From positions 83,501 through 147,500 of the forward strand of contig JAXRKP010000470.1 of assembly GCA_037039925.1 (NCBI GenBank): a DNA stretch of 64,000 bases. The letters run 5' to 3'. Position 1 is the stretch's first letter; the number at the start of each line of letters is the position of its first letter. The notes under the pieces were generated by a model that was not told the origin of the DNA, did no database searches, and was given only the letters and a program-made list of their open reading frames with translations. This DNA is from Doris montereyensis (taxonomy: Eukaryota; Mollusca; Gastropoda; Nudibranchia; Dorididae). Of this stretch, positions 47,330 to 59,699 are shown piece by piece. The translations under genes were made by a program, and so were the position numbers.

Positions 47330-48418
47330 TTAGTTGCCACCGGCAGCTGCTCTGCTAAACATGGCGATGAATGCCAGTTTGAACTTGGTGCTCGTCTTCA
47401 GGTAGACTATAATATTGGCACTCGAACAAAAGCTTTCGAATACATACGATAGGTACCACATGAAATCGTACAGATTTGAATATAACATTCCCTTGTTGAA
47501 GTCGGGTACAACGGTCATAACCAAGTACAGAACTCTTCCAGGAAAGAAGCAGGCGATGTACATGGCAGCTATCACAGTGACAGTCATTGTGGCACGCTTG
47601 TCCTTCTCTGACAAGCCCTTCTTCTTGTTGCTTTGTTTTTCTTCTGATTCTAAATCAGTGTCGCCGCTGCCTTTTGCTCGAGATTGCTCTATGGCTTGGC
47701 CTGCACGCCATTGGCTCTGGGACGTCAGTTTCCACACGATAAGAGCGGTGAAGACCGTGACGACTATGAACGTCAGTGAGTTTACAGCCATGACCGTCCC
47801 AAAGGCCAGAAAGTCGAGTATATACATATCGTCATTGTGCGTTCGAGTTAGGAGAGATCCGTTCGTCTTCGGGTTGAAAACCCACACCATACGGGTAGTG
47901 TAATAGACTGGAGCGTACGGTATGAAAGACAGAATGTAGATAGCTACGAGTGTGGAGACAAGCTTCTTCCTAGTTAAAATGAGTTTGACTTGCAACGGTC
48001 GTAGAACGCATATACATCGTTCGCACGCAATAACGCACGTGATGCATCCGGCGACAGTTGTGAAATACGAACGCTGTTCGCCTCCAAGAAAATCCTCAAC
48101 CGCAGACAGATCGATGAAGTCGCACACCAGATCGCAGAATGACGGACTGAAGCACAGACACATCCAGACAAGGCAGATGAGACTGGCCAGATCAGCCACA
48201 GCCAGAGCCAAGAGCGAAATGTTGATGGTTTCCTTGAATCCCATGTTGATGAATGTAGCGATGTTCAAGATGTTAACGCCTATGCCAACTACTGAAATTG
48301 TACACGTTATAACAGCTGGGTTTATAAGCATAAGAAGCGGGAACGATTCATCGCTGATAAAGGATTGCCTGTTGTCTATGTAGAGTGTCAAATTCTCAAG
48401 GGCAACTGAGACCGTCAT
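47330..48418 (-). CDS. Seven-transmembrane chemosensory-type receptor, single exon
   Basis: Intact 362-residue ORF from ATG at 48418 to TAA at 47330. Class A-like GPCR of the lineage-expanded molluscan chemosensory type, presumed to sit in the plasma membrane of sensory cells and bind an unknown ligand. Predicted spans: about 28-56, 64-90, 116-140, 152-172, 200-230, 277-302 and 314-341. Family signs seen: GVNILNIATFINMGFKETI from TM1 into TM2, NISLLALAVADL in TM2 (LAxxDL), ACERCICVLRPL at the end of TM3 in place of DRY, CFFPGR in TM6, and SSANIIVYLKTSTKFK for the NPxxY region. Sequons at N9 and N186. Loop 3 (about 231-275) is long, acidic then lysine-rich. The absence of introns is usual for this family. 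Other peptide-GPCR subfamilies are possible. No second receptor is in the window. Confidence 0.9.
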   Translation of the reverse strand: MTVSVALENLTLYIDNRQSFISDESFPLLMLINPAVITCTISVVGIGVNILNIATFINMGFKETINISLLALAVADLASLICLVWMCLCFSPSFCDLVCDFIDLSAVEDFLGGEQRSYFTTVAGCITCVIACERCICVLRPLQVKLILTRKKLVSTLVAIYILSFIPYAPVYYTTRMVWVFNPKTNGSLLTRTHNDDMYILDFLAFGTVMAVNSLTFIVVTVFTALIVWKLTSQSQWRAGQAIEQSRAKGSGDTDLESEEKQSNKKKGLSEKDKRATMTVTVIAAMYIACFFPGRVLYLVMTVVPDFNKGMLYSNLYDFMWYLSYVFESFCSSANIIVYLKTSTKFKLAFIAMFSRAAAGGN

Positions 48419-49174
48419 GGCTGGGATTACAAGATCAAGTTCCTAGAGCTAGCGATAGTATTGTCTATCTGTTTGTTGTATTATTCTTCCTCGGTCGTTG
48501 ATTGTTGCTGCTGTTGTTGTTTTGCTATGGTTTTGTTTTGTTTCTAAGCCGTTGTTTGTTTTTCTTTCATTAATGACTTTTTTGTTTTACTTCTTTTCTG
48601 TTGACTTATTTCCGTTACTGTTGCTGTTATATGGAGATCTCATTCGGTGTTGTCCGAAGTTCGCATCACAACATGAATCACAATATCTGGTAGAGATGGT
48701 TTCGTTACAAGAACGTTAAGAATTATATAATCAAGGCATAATCATTATCAATATAAACCAATACAAAAAATGAAGCATTGACGTTTATCTCATCAACCAT
48801 ATACGGTAATCTTAAGAAAACAAATCAAGGACAAATATTCAATTTGAACACGCTCAGAGTGAGCGGTTTTTTTTTTTGCGTGGACAAATTAAGGATTAAC
48901 TCTGCTAGTTATAGTCAGCTTTATTCACAACTATGTATTCACAGAAAAAACTACAATGGATTTCACAGGGAAGACGACACCTTGATAGGCAACGGAACAT
49001 ATGGAGAATGAGTAGGGTCTATTATAGACAAGGACAGACAGAGACTAGATGTCAGCGATGGGACACGCACTGCAAGGAGATATAATTGATGGTAAGCTGA
49101 CATGAAAGGTCCGGTTCACCAAAAGAATTCCAAGCTACTTCCGTAAAGTAAAGTAAATTAGAGTAAATAAGATT
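48419..49174. other. Upstream flank of the receptor gene; nothing recognised
   Basis: A GTTGTTGTTTT-rich stretch at 48500-48560 and no clear TATA or initiator at the expected place. The small ORFs here have no domain. Confidence 0.5.
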
Positions 49175-49800
49175 TTCACGGATGCCAAATCCGTACGACA
49201 GGCACTAAATACTGCCAATGAAAGACATTTAAATCTTCTGTCACTATTTCTTCAACATTATGTCATTCAACACAATACACCATATTACAATGGATACCTC
49301 GACACTGCCAGATTGATGGGAATGAGTGTGCAGATGAATTTACAAGAAAAGGTTCGAGTATGCCCCAGGAGTCTCTGCTATTGACCTTCGGGGAAGAGAA
49401 AACAATCATCAAGGCAGCTGTCTGCAATGAATGGGGAGAAAATCATAGAAGCTATAACCCCAAAAATCCCATTTACCAATTTGACAGAAATTCCCAGGTC
49501 ACACTATTCAGACTCAGGACTGGACACAACTGTCTCCATCAATATATCATATATAGCTTTCTGAAAGTTGGGGAATTAAAAGGGTGTGAGTGTAGAGCGC
49601 CCCACCAGAACACTGATCACATTCTCCAGCAGTGTCCGCCCCACACATCAGAGAGAACAGCGATAGGGTGGGAGAGGCAACTCTGGAAGAAAAGCTCTAC
49701 GGCCATATGGAGAGTCTGCAAAAGACTTTGCAATTCATGGAGACAATCCGCATCCTGATCTGACCCACTGGCAGTGAGATCGAAGTAGAACAAGAAGAAG
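49175..49800 (+). pseudogene. LINE fragment: RNase H end and cysteine-rich C-terminus
   Basis: Frame 1 (about 49175-49285) reads DAKSVRQALNTANERHLNLL. After a one-base slip near 49288 the adjoining frame reads WIPRHCQIDGNECADEF, the RNase H WIPGH-x-GI-x-GNE-x-AD signature of I/Jockey-group LINEs. It then runs open to 49758 with LFRLRTGHNCLHQYI and a C-x-C...H...C cluster (CECRAPHQNTDHILQQC), the zinc-knuckle-like tail that follows RNase H in such elements. The 3' end (AGATCGAAGTAGAACAAGAA) is tail-like. The reverse transcriptase and endonuclease are missing, so this is a 5'-truncated copy. Confidence 0.8.
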
Positions 49801-50815
49801 ATTAAGACAAAATAAATTAAAATAAAGCTATATAACGTAAAGTCAATTAGTAAAGCAAAGTAACATATAGTAAAAGTAAAAAAAGTAAAATAAAACTTAA
49901 GGAATCGCAAAGGAATGTAAAATAAAGTAAAGTAAAATAAAGTAAAATAAAATAAAGTAAAGTAAAGCAAAGCAAAGTAAAGTAAAAGTAAAGTAAAACA
50001 AAGTAAAATAAAGTAAAGTAAAATAAAAAAGTAAAAGTAAAGTAAAGTAAAATAAAGTAAAGCAAAAAAAAAATAAAGTAAAGTAAAAAAAGTAAAGTAA
50101 AATAAAGTAAAATAAAGTAAAGTAAAATAAAGTAAAGTAAAATAAAAAGTAAAATAAAGTAAAGTAAAATAAAATAAAGTAAAATAAAGTAAAGTAAAGT
50201 AAACAAAGTAAAGTAAAGTAAAGTAAAGTAAAAGTAAAGTAAATAAAGTAAAGTAAAAGTAAAGCAAAGTAAAAGTAAAGTAAAGTAAAATAAAGTAAAA
50301 TAAAGTAAAGTAAAATAAAATAAAGTAAAGTAAAGTAAAATAAAGTAAAGAAAAGTAAAGTAAAGTAAAAAAAGTAAAATAAAGTAAAGTAAAGTAAAGT
50401 AAAGTAAAGTAAAGTAAAGTAAAAGTAAAAGTAAAGTAAAGTAAAGTAAAGTAAAGTAAAGTAAAGTAAAAAAGTAAAGTAAAATAAAGTAAAGTAAAGT
50501 AAAGTAAAAGTAAAGTAAAGTAAAAGTAAAGTAAAATAAAGTAAAGTAAAGTAAAAATAAAGTAAAGTAAAGTAAAGTAAAAGTAAAAGTAAAGTAAAGT
50601 AAAGTAAAGTAAAGTAAAGTAAAGTAAAAGTAAAGTAAAGTAAAGTAAAAAGTAAAGTAAAGTAAGTAAAGTAAAGTAAAGTAAAAGTAAAGTAAAGTAA
50701 AGTAAAGCAAAGCAAAGTAAAGTAAAGTGAAAGAAAGTAAAATAAATTAAATTAGATTAAAGTAAAACAAAGTAAAGTAAAGTAAAGTAAAGCAAAGTAA
50801 AGTAAAGTAAAGTTA
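49800..50815. repeat. (GTAAA)n pentanucleotide array, about 1 kb
   Basis: AAGTAAAGTAAAGTAAAGTA with frequent GTAAAA and AATAAA variants, starting directly at the LINE 3' end. Probably seeded by the LINE tail. The Phe/Leu/Tyr ORFs of up to 287 codons on the minus strand are artefacts. Confidence 0.95.
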
Positions 50816-50954
50816 ACTAACAATACTCAAAACTAAAAGTTGTGATAGCTTGCCTAACCATTGAGTTTTGGGCCGATTTCACTTTTGCAAAGCATGAATA
50901 TCCCTAGCTACCTATTTCGCTTTTTGAGTCTTTAGGAGGGTTTGAAAAAACATA

Positions 50955-51035
50955 TACCATGACTGGGAAACGAACATGGATTTCCTGAGTGGTAGCCTGG
51001 CGCTCTATCGACTGAACTACCGTCGCCTGCAATAT
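50955..51035 (-). mobile_element. tRNA-like SINE head
   Basis: On the minus strand: GGCGACGGTAGTTCAGTCGA then TAGAGCGCC. A box TAGTTCAGTCG fits the consensus. Then CATGTTCGTTTCCCAG, a B box with one mismatch. No CCA or closed cloverleaf. Confidence 0.6.
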
Positions 51036-51109
51036 TCCTATACCAGGATTCTTATTACTATGTAATCTCCAACAGTAAAGGTGGGAGAGCTATATCAGGG
51101 AACGTTAGT

Positions 51110-51215
51110 AGACTTTCCCATACTTCCAAGCCCGTCTAGTACTCTCTGGAAGGATACTTCACTGTACTTTCCTCAATTGACTCAAATGTGAATGAGTTAC
51201 CCAGCAAAAGGTTGT
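51110..51215 (+). mobile_element. Family C SINE body fragment
   Basis: TAGTACTCTCTGGAAGGATA, CTTCACTGTACTTTCC, AAATGTGAATGAGTTACCCA match the family C body at 19530-19610. Confidence 0.5.
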
Positions 51216-51219
51216 ATGC

Positions 51220-52160
51220 TTACTTAAGGTTGCTGTATAAAGGAAAAAGAATACAATTGTGTTGTATGCTCAAACAGATCTGATCAGTGTCGCTTTGTGT
51301 ACTTAACTAGCCTTTCGGTGGGTTGGGTGGGGAGGGGGGGGGGCAAATGATTGAGTCTGTAAACGTTTTTTGTCCTCTATTTTACCGAAAGACCTCGTGC
51401 TGCAGGTAAAAGTGAAATTGTGTTTTGTTGTTAAGCTTGATCGTTAAATCCGATTATTTTCCGGAGTGTTAGGTTGAATTCCTCCTCCTACTGTGTTAGC
51501 TTAATGGGCTTCTTAAAAAAAAGAAGTTTTGTTTGTTTGCGAGATTCTTTATTGAAATCTAAATTTGGTTCTAGTGTGGGCCACATTAGAAATTCACAAT
51601 TTATTTTTCTATACAGTTTCAATACGTTGAAAGCAGGCTATTAATGAGTTTGCCGATGAAACGTTTGCATTTTAAGAAACAATTACATTTTAACATGGAT
51701 CGTTGGTAAATATCTATAAATTCTCTTGTTGTGTGCTTTAAAAAAAGTTTTATGGAGTTAGAGCCGTACGATATTATGTTTTATTTGCAAAGCTTGAGTG
51801 TATATCTTTGTTATACATTTGTTACTTGCCTCCAGTGTGTTTTTGATTTTAGCTATTTATTTTCTGATTATTTAGATCTACGTCTGTAACGTTTAAAACA
51901 TACCAAATAGTATCAGTGCATGAGGAAAATAAGAATCGATTATATTATTTTTTATGTAATTTACATGTACGCAAAGACAAATTATATAGAAAAAGGTGCA
52001 TTTTGGAGGTGCCAATTTGCACGATTTTTAGATGTAGAGTTTTATGCGAGTCTGCACTTTAAATGAAGAATATTATACAAATCTGATTTTTAAATGAAGA
52101 GTATTACGCAAGTCTTCTGCGAAATCCTTGCTATTCCAATCCTGGCATACAACAGCAGAA
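51220..52160. other. No gene seen
   Basis: AT-rich DNA with a G run at 51331-51341. ATGAAGAGTATTA-type motifs at 52060-52105 (TTTTTAAATGAAGAGTATTA, TTTAAATGAAGAATATTA) are isolated relatives of the satellite that starts at 52815. Confidence 0.5.
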
Positions 52161-52164
52161 CACG

Positions 52165-52420
52165 CGGGCCTAACTGAAACAAAATTAGAAAGTTTAGACT
52201 TCATTTACAGTAAATATATCATGAGAAGCATCATAGATGTCTCCTGGCCTGACACAATCAGTAACAACCATTTATACCACCGCTGCCGAATTGGGCATAC
52301 TAGTTAAAGGATCGAAGAACAGCGTTGAAGATAATTTGGACAGGAGAGGTAAGAAAATGCCAGCTCAAACAGCAATGAAATACGTACTTTAGTGAGGAAT
52401 CGAAATACAGAGGAAGAACA
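52165..52420 (+). pseudogene. LINE reverse-transcriptase C-terminal fragment
   Basis: One frame reads TKLESLDFIYSKYIMRSIID then VSWPDTISNNHLYHRC, the (K)LxxF...RxxLxIxWPDTISNxxLW segment common in RTE/CR1-like LINE proteins downstream of the polymerase domain. After a slip it continues RRTALKIIWTGEVRKMP, matching the RRRWRWIGHxLRM segment. Stops and frameshifts show decay. It is a separate element from the RNase H fragment upstream. Confidence 0.7.
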
Positions 52421-52689
52421 CCGATACCATTGCCAACGATACTCAACAACCACGACTTACAAAACTACACAAAGTATACTAAAACTCAGTCTTAGGAACA
52501 CCGAAACTCAAATGGAGAAGACACAAACATATCAAACACAACTAACAACAGAAAGAGACCTACTTGCTTTGAAGACACATGGGGAGATGTTACACATCAA
52601 ATAATCAACACTGATATTCTTCAGAGCCAACCAACATTTTTTTCAGAATACACAGTATAGGTCAAGTACAAACAGTGAGATAAGAGACA

Positions 52690-52790
52690 GGTCTAAGTTA
52701 GCTCGGTTGATAGCACGCTTTCTTTTCATTGCAAGATGATGGGTGCCGACGCAGAGGTCGCGAGTCCAATCCCTGTCGTGAACAGAATTT
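52690..52790 (+). mobile_element. tRNA-like SINE head
   Basis: TAAGTTAGCTCGGTTGATAG + CACGC (A-box-like) and GAGGTCGCGAGTCCAATCCC (B-box-like), 55-60 bases apart, as in tRNA-derived SINEs. The satellite starts about 25 bases later. Confidence 0.6.
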
Positions 52791-52814
52791 TGTTGTCTTT
52801 TCCTTGTATTTGGC

Positions 52815-55800
52815 ACGTAGAGTATTATGTATGTGCACTTTAGACATAGAGTATTATGTATGTGCACTTTAGATGTAGAGTATTATGTATGTGCGCTTTA
52901 GATGTAGAGTATTCTGTATGTGCACTTTAAATGTAGAGTATTATGTATCTAAGCGCTTTAGATGTAGAGTATTATGTATGTGCGCTTTAGATGTAGAGTA
53001 TTATGTATGTGAGCTTTAGATGTAGAGTATTATGTATGTGCACTTTAGATGTAGAGTATTATGTATGTGCGCTTTAGATGTAGAGTATTATGTATGTGCG
53101 CTTTTAATGTAGAGTATTATGTATGTATGCGCTTTAGATGTACAGTATTATGTATGTGCGCTTTAGATGTAGAGTATTATGTATGTGTGCGCTTTAGATG
53201 TATAGTCTTATTCATGGGCGCTTTAGATGTAGAGTATTATGTATGTGCGCTTTAGATGTAGAGTATTATGTATGTGCGCTTTAGATGTATAGTCTTATTC
53301 ATGGGCGTTTTAGATATAGAGTATTATGTATGTATGCGCTTTAGATGTATAGTCGTATTCATGGGCGTTTTAGATGTATAGTCGTATTCATGGGCGCTTT
53401 AGATGTATAGTCTTATTCATGGGCGCTTTAGATGTAGAGTATTATGTATGTATGCGCTTTAGATGTAGAGTTTTATGTATGTATGCGCTATAGATGTACA
53501 GTCGTATTCATGGGCGTTTTAGATGTAGAGTCTTATGTATGTACGCGCTTTAGATGTAGAGTCTTATGTGTGTAAGCGCTTTAGATGTAGAGTCTTATGT
53601 ATGTAAGCGCTTTAGATGTAGAGTCTTATGTATGTAAGCGCTTTAGATGTAGAGTCGTATGTATGTAAGCACTTTAGATGTAGAGTCTTATGTAAGTATG
53701 CGCTTTAGGTGTAGAGTCTTATGTAAGTATGTGATTTAGATGTAGTCTTATGCATGTGCGCTTTAGATGTAGAGTATTACGTATGTGCGCTTTAGATGTA
53801 GAGTGTTACGTATGTGCGCTTTAGATGTAGATTATTATGGAAAGTACGGGGTTTGGATGTAAAGCTTTATGGAAGTTAGTGCTATGTAAGTCTGTATTTT
53901 GGATGTAGAGGATTATGTATGTCTGTGCTTTAGATGTAGAGTATTATGTATGTCTGTGCTTGTGCTTTAGATGTAGAGTATCATGTATGTCTGTGCTTTA
54001 GATGTAGAGTATTATGTATGTCTGTGCTTTAGATGTAGAGTATTATGTATGTCTGTGCTTTAGATGTAGAGTATTATGTATGTCTGTGCTTTAGATGTAG
54101 AGTATTATGTATGTCTGTGCTTTAGATGTAGAGTATTATGTATGTCTGTGCTTTAGATGTAGAGTATTATGTATGTCTGTGCTTTAGATGTAGAGTATTA
54201 TGTATGTCTGTGCTTTAGATGTAGAGTATTATGTATGTCTGTGCTTTAGATGTAGAGTATTATGCATGTCTGTGCTTTAGATGTAGAGTATTATGTATGT
54301 CTGTGCTTTAGATGTAGAGTATTATGTATGTCTGTGCTTTAGATGTAGAGTATTATGTATGTCTGTGCTTTAGATGTAGAGTATTATGTATGTCTGTGCT
54401 TTAGATGTAGAGTATTATGTATGTCTGTGCTTTAGATGTAGAGTATTATGTATGTCTGTGCTTTAGATGTAGAGTGTTGTGCTTTAGATGTAAGTCTGTG
54501 CTTTAGATGTAGAGTTTATATGTCTTACACAAGTCTGTGTATTAGATTTATAATCTTACACAAGTCTGTGTATTAGATTTATAATCTTACACAAGTCTGT
54601 GTATTAGATTTATAATCTTACACAAGTCTGTGTATTAGATTTATAATCTTACACAAGTCTGTGTATTAGATTTATAATCTTACACAAGTCTGTGTATTAG
54701 ATTTATAATCTTACACAAGTCTGTGTATTAGATTTATAATCTTACACAAGTCTGTGTATTAGATTTATAATCTTACACAAGTCTGTGTATTAGATTTATA
54801 ATCTTACACAAGTCTGTGTATTAGATTTATAATCTTACACAAGTCTGTGTATTAGATTTATAATCTTACACATGTCTGTGTATTAGATTTATAATCTTAC
54901 ACAAGTCTGTGTATTAGATTTATAATCTTACACAAGTCTGTGTATTAGATTTATAATCTTACACAAGTCTGTGTATTAGATTTATAATCTTACACAAGTC
55001 TGTGTATTAGATTTATAATCTTACACAAGTCTGTGTATTAGATTTATAATCTTACACAAGTCTGTGCCTAAGATGTAGTGAATTATGCAAGTTTGTGTTT
55101 TAGATGTGGAGCATTATGCAAGTTTGTTCTTTAGATGTAGTCCATTATGCAAGTCTGTTCTTTATATGTTTTCCATTTCTGTTCTTTAGATGTAATCCAT
55201 TATGCAAGTTTGTTCTTTAGATGTAGTCCATTATGCAAGTCTGTTCTTTATATGTTTTCCATTTCTGTTGTTAAGATGTAATCCATTATGCAAGTCTGTT
55301 CTTTAGATGTTTTCCATTTCTGTTCTTTAGATGTAATCAATTATGCAAGTCTGTTCTTTAGATGTATTACATTTCTGTTCTTTAGATGTAGCTCATTATG
55401 CAAATCTGATCTTTAGATGTAGTCCATTATGCAAGTCTGTTCTTGAGACGTAGTCCATTATGCAAGTCTGTTCTTTAGATGTAGTCCATTTCTGTTATTT
55501 AGATGTAGTCCATAATTGCAAGTCTGTTTTTTAGATGTAAAGCATTATGCAAATCTGTTCTTTAGATTTAGTCCATTATTTAATTCTGTTCTTTACATGT
55601 TGTCCATTATTCAAGTCTGTTCTTTTGATAGAGGATTATGAAAACATGCTCTTTAAATGTAGAGAATTAAGCAAATCTGTTCTTTAAATGTAGTCCAACA
55701 TGCAAGTCTGTTCTGTAGGTGTAAAGAATAACGCAAATATGTTCTTTAGATGTAGTCCATTATTCAATTCTGTTCTTTAGATGTAGAGAATTATGCTAGT

Positions 55801-56850
55801 CTGTTCTTTAGACGTAGAGAATTATGCAAATCTGTTCTTTAGATGTAGTGCATTATGCAAATCTGTTCTTTAGATGTAGTTCATTATGCAAGCCTCTGCC
55901 TTAGATGTAGAATTGTATGTATGTCTGTGCCTTAGATGTAGAGTCCTATGTATGTCTGCGGGTTAGATGTAGAATGTTATGTATGTCTTCGCTTTAGATG
56001 AGTCTTTTGTATGTCTGTATGTCTTCGCTTTAGATGTAGAGTCGTATGTCTGTTATGTCTTATGTCTGGTTTAGATGTATGAGTCGGTTTATGTCTTATG
56101 TCTGCGCCTTAGATGTAAAATCTTATGTATGTCTGCGCCTTAGATGTAGAGTCTTATGTATGTCTGCGCTTTAAATGAAGAGTCTTATGCAAGTATGGGC
56201 TTTGTATGTAAGTTTTATGCAAGTTTCTGCTTTGGATGTAGAGTATTATGTAAGTATTTGCTTTGGATGTAGAGTATTATGTAAGTATTTGCTTTGTATG
56301 TAGAGTTTTATGCAAGTTTGTTCTTTAGATGTAAGAGTTTTATGCAAGTTTGTTCTTTGGATGTAAGAGTTGTATGCAAGTTTGTTATTTAGATGTAAGA
56401 GTTGTATGCAAGTTTATTCTTTGGATGTAAGAGTTTTATGCAAGTTTGTTCTTTGGATGTAAGAGTTTTATGCAAGTTTGTTCTTTGGATGTAAGAGTTG
56501 TATGCAAGTTTGTTCTTTAGATGTAAGAGTTTTATGCAAGTTTGCTCTTTAGATGTAAGAGTTTTATGAAAGTTTGTACTTCGGATGTAGAGTTTTATGC
56601 AAGTTTGTACTTCGGATGTAGAGTTTTATGCGAGTTTGTACTTCGGATGTAGAGTTTTATGCAAGCTTGTACTTCGGATGTAGAGTTTTATGCAAATCTA
56701 GTCATTAGAATTAGAGTCTTACACAAATCTGTGGTTTATTTGTAAAGTATTATGTAAATCTGTGCTTTAAATGTAGAGTATTTAGTATTTCTCTGCTTTA
56801 GATGGAGAGTATTATGCAATTCTGTGCTTTGAATGGAGCGTGCTTAAGAG
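52815..56850. repeat. 29-31-bp satellite, about 4 kb, in five subfamily blocks
   Basis: Block A, 52815-53870: GCGCTTTAGATGTAGAGTAT + TATGTATGT, diverged. Block B, 53885-54475: 31-bp units TGTGCTTTAGATGTAGAGTA + TTATGTATGTC, almost identical. Block C, 54530-55065: 17 units of TCTGTGTATTAGATTTATAA + TCTTACACAAG, differing at one base (near 54870). Block D, 55066-55890: TTCTTTAGATGTAGTCCATT + ATGCAAGTCTG with deletions. Block E, 55890-56850: mixed, ending with TTCTTTGGATGTAAGAGTTT and TACTTCGGATGTAGAGTTTT runs. Ancestry is shared across all blocks. Confidence 0.95.
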
Positions 56851-57712
56851 ACATTCCCTTTGACAAAAAACTAACGATTATTTTGTCAGGAATTTGCTAT
56901 CTTACCTATCCATCGAGTGTTTACCTGAAAAAAGCTGTGATATGTCGCTTTTAGAAGACTGATCAAGTCAACTTTGCTCGTTGGTACAAATCTTGGTAAA
57001 AATGTATTGACTTCCACTAACGCTATCAACAGACATTGAGGTGTAAAACTATACATCTTTTATACCAATACACGACATACTTTTTTAATAAACCCATTAC
57101 ACCATTTGCTGTTATACGTATAATTGGACATCGTTAGTTGTCTTATAATGCCGACAATTTTGAATCCCAGAAAATCAGTGAAAATTAAGCCGATAAAATT
57201 ATAATTATCGTATGCGACTAAAACAGGGAGATAGGAAATTGTCGAATGATAAAATCTTTGAAAGCTAAAATCTGCAAAATAACTGTAATTGGATAATTCT
57301 ATTTACTTGGGAAAGAATAAATGTTGAATTATAATTTGGATGAATTAATTTTTGTTGATGGTGGTGTGAGGCAATGATGCAACAGTTCATCGTAAAATTA
57401 CATTTTCGTATCAAAGTTGTCCACGTGTGTTGACACAGACGTGTGTCTTAGAAAGGGAATAGCGAGAATGAGTCACTCACTAGTTCACATCGACATGATT
57501 TTAAATGATGGGGGGGGGAAATGATTTCTCCACAATATTTCGAGCAATTAAAAGTACACAAAAATTCAAGTGGGGGGAGGGAGGAGGGGATGGAGAGGGA
57601 AGGGGTATCAAGAAATGAGAACGAATGTGACTAACACAACCGATAAAGAACTCAAAGGTATAAGCAAGAGAAAGAAATAGGAGAGGAAAAACGGAAGAAG
57701 AAGAAAAAAGCA
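56851..57712. other. No gene seen; purine-rich toward the right
   Basis: Unique AT-rich sequence to about 57500, then G-rich (57510-57605) and purine-rich DNA leading into the GAA array. Confidence 0.55.
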
Positions 57713-58153
57713 GAAGAAGAAGAAGAAGAAGAAGAAGAAGAAGAAGAAGAAGAAGAAGAAGAAGAAGAAGAAGAAGAAGAAGAAGAAGAAGAAGAAGAAG
57801 AAGAAGAAGAAGAAGAAGAAGAAGAAGAAGAAGAAGAAGAAGAAGAAGAAGAAGAAGAAGAAGAAGAAGAAGAAGAAGAAGAAGAAGAAGAAGAAGAAGA
57901 AGAAGAAGAAGAAGAAGAAGAAGAAGAAGAAGAAGAAGAAGAAGAAGAAGAAGAAGAAGAAGAAGAAGAAGAAGAAGAAGAAGAAGAAGAAGAAGAAGAA
58001 GAAGAAGAAGAAGAAGAAGAAGAAGAAAAAGAAGAAGAAGAAGAAGAAGAAGAAGAAGAAGAAAAAGAAGAAGAAGAAGAAGAAGAAGAAGAAGAAGAAG
58101 AAGAAGAAGAAGAAGAAGAAGAAGAAGAAGAAGAAGAAGAAGAAGAAGAAGAA

Positions 58154-58180
<27 letters not shown>
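57713..58180. repeat. (GAA)n trinucleotide array, about 465 bp
   Basis: About 155 GAA units with two GAAAAA interruptions (58027 and 58063) and a GAGGAAGAAG end. A purine-pyrimidine mirror repeat of this kind can form triplex DNA. The Phe and Ser runs on the minus strand are artefacts. Confidence 0.97.
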
Positions 58181-58184
<4 letters not shown>

Positions 58185-58244
58185 TCATACCTGAAGGAGG
58201 ATATTATTAAGACGTTCGATGTATCTGATAAATCGATCGTTATC

Positions 58245-59284
<1,040 letters not shown>

Positions 59285-59395
59285 TGCAACGGTGATAGAG
59301 GACGAGGGATTTGACGAGGGGTTTGACGAAGGATTTGACGAGAGATTTGACGAGGGATTTGACGAGGGATTTGACGAGGGATTTGACGAGGTATT
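59285..59395. repeat. 15-bp minisatellite GGGATTTGACGAGGG
   Basis: About seven units of GATTTGACGAGG(G/A) with small changes. Confidence 0.93.
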
Positions 59396-59699
59396 TGTAT
59401 AGCTTTAGCCTTATTTTCAGCTAACTTATATCTATATTTTTCTCATCTATTTTTCATTTTGTTTGGAGTTATTCTGAACTATCTGTTCCTGTCTGTGTCC
59501 AATGTCTTGGCGGTCACGGATGAGCGATCCACCCTCACTAACAAATTTCCAGTTTCCTTTTTCTTCGGGGCCCGGATTCAGGAAGATAGTCTAAACCCGT
59601 TACACTTTTCCTTTGAACTAAGGGAGTACTAAATTTGTGTGCGATATGTATGAAGTTTTCGGAGAGTCCATCAGCGCTGCCCCGAAAGTGTAACTTTAC
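59396..59699. other. No gene seen
   Basis: Unique sequence between the 15-bp and 20-bp arrays. Confidence 0.5.

Noticed and set aside
47415..48383. Plus-strand ORFs of 143-162 codons across the receptor
   Set aside because: Antisense shadows of the intact 362-residue receptor frame.
49617..50715. Phe/Leu/Tyr-rich ORFs up to 287 codons
   Set aside because: Translation of the (GTAAA)n array.
52815..56850. CRISPR-like regular array
   Set aside because: Units are directly contiguous without unique spacers, and the genome is eukaryotic with spliced genes and SINEs. The same applies to the 20-, 34- and 38-bp arrays.
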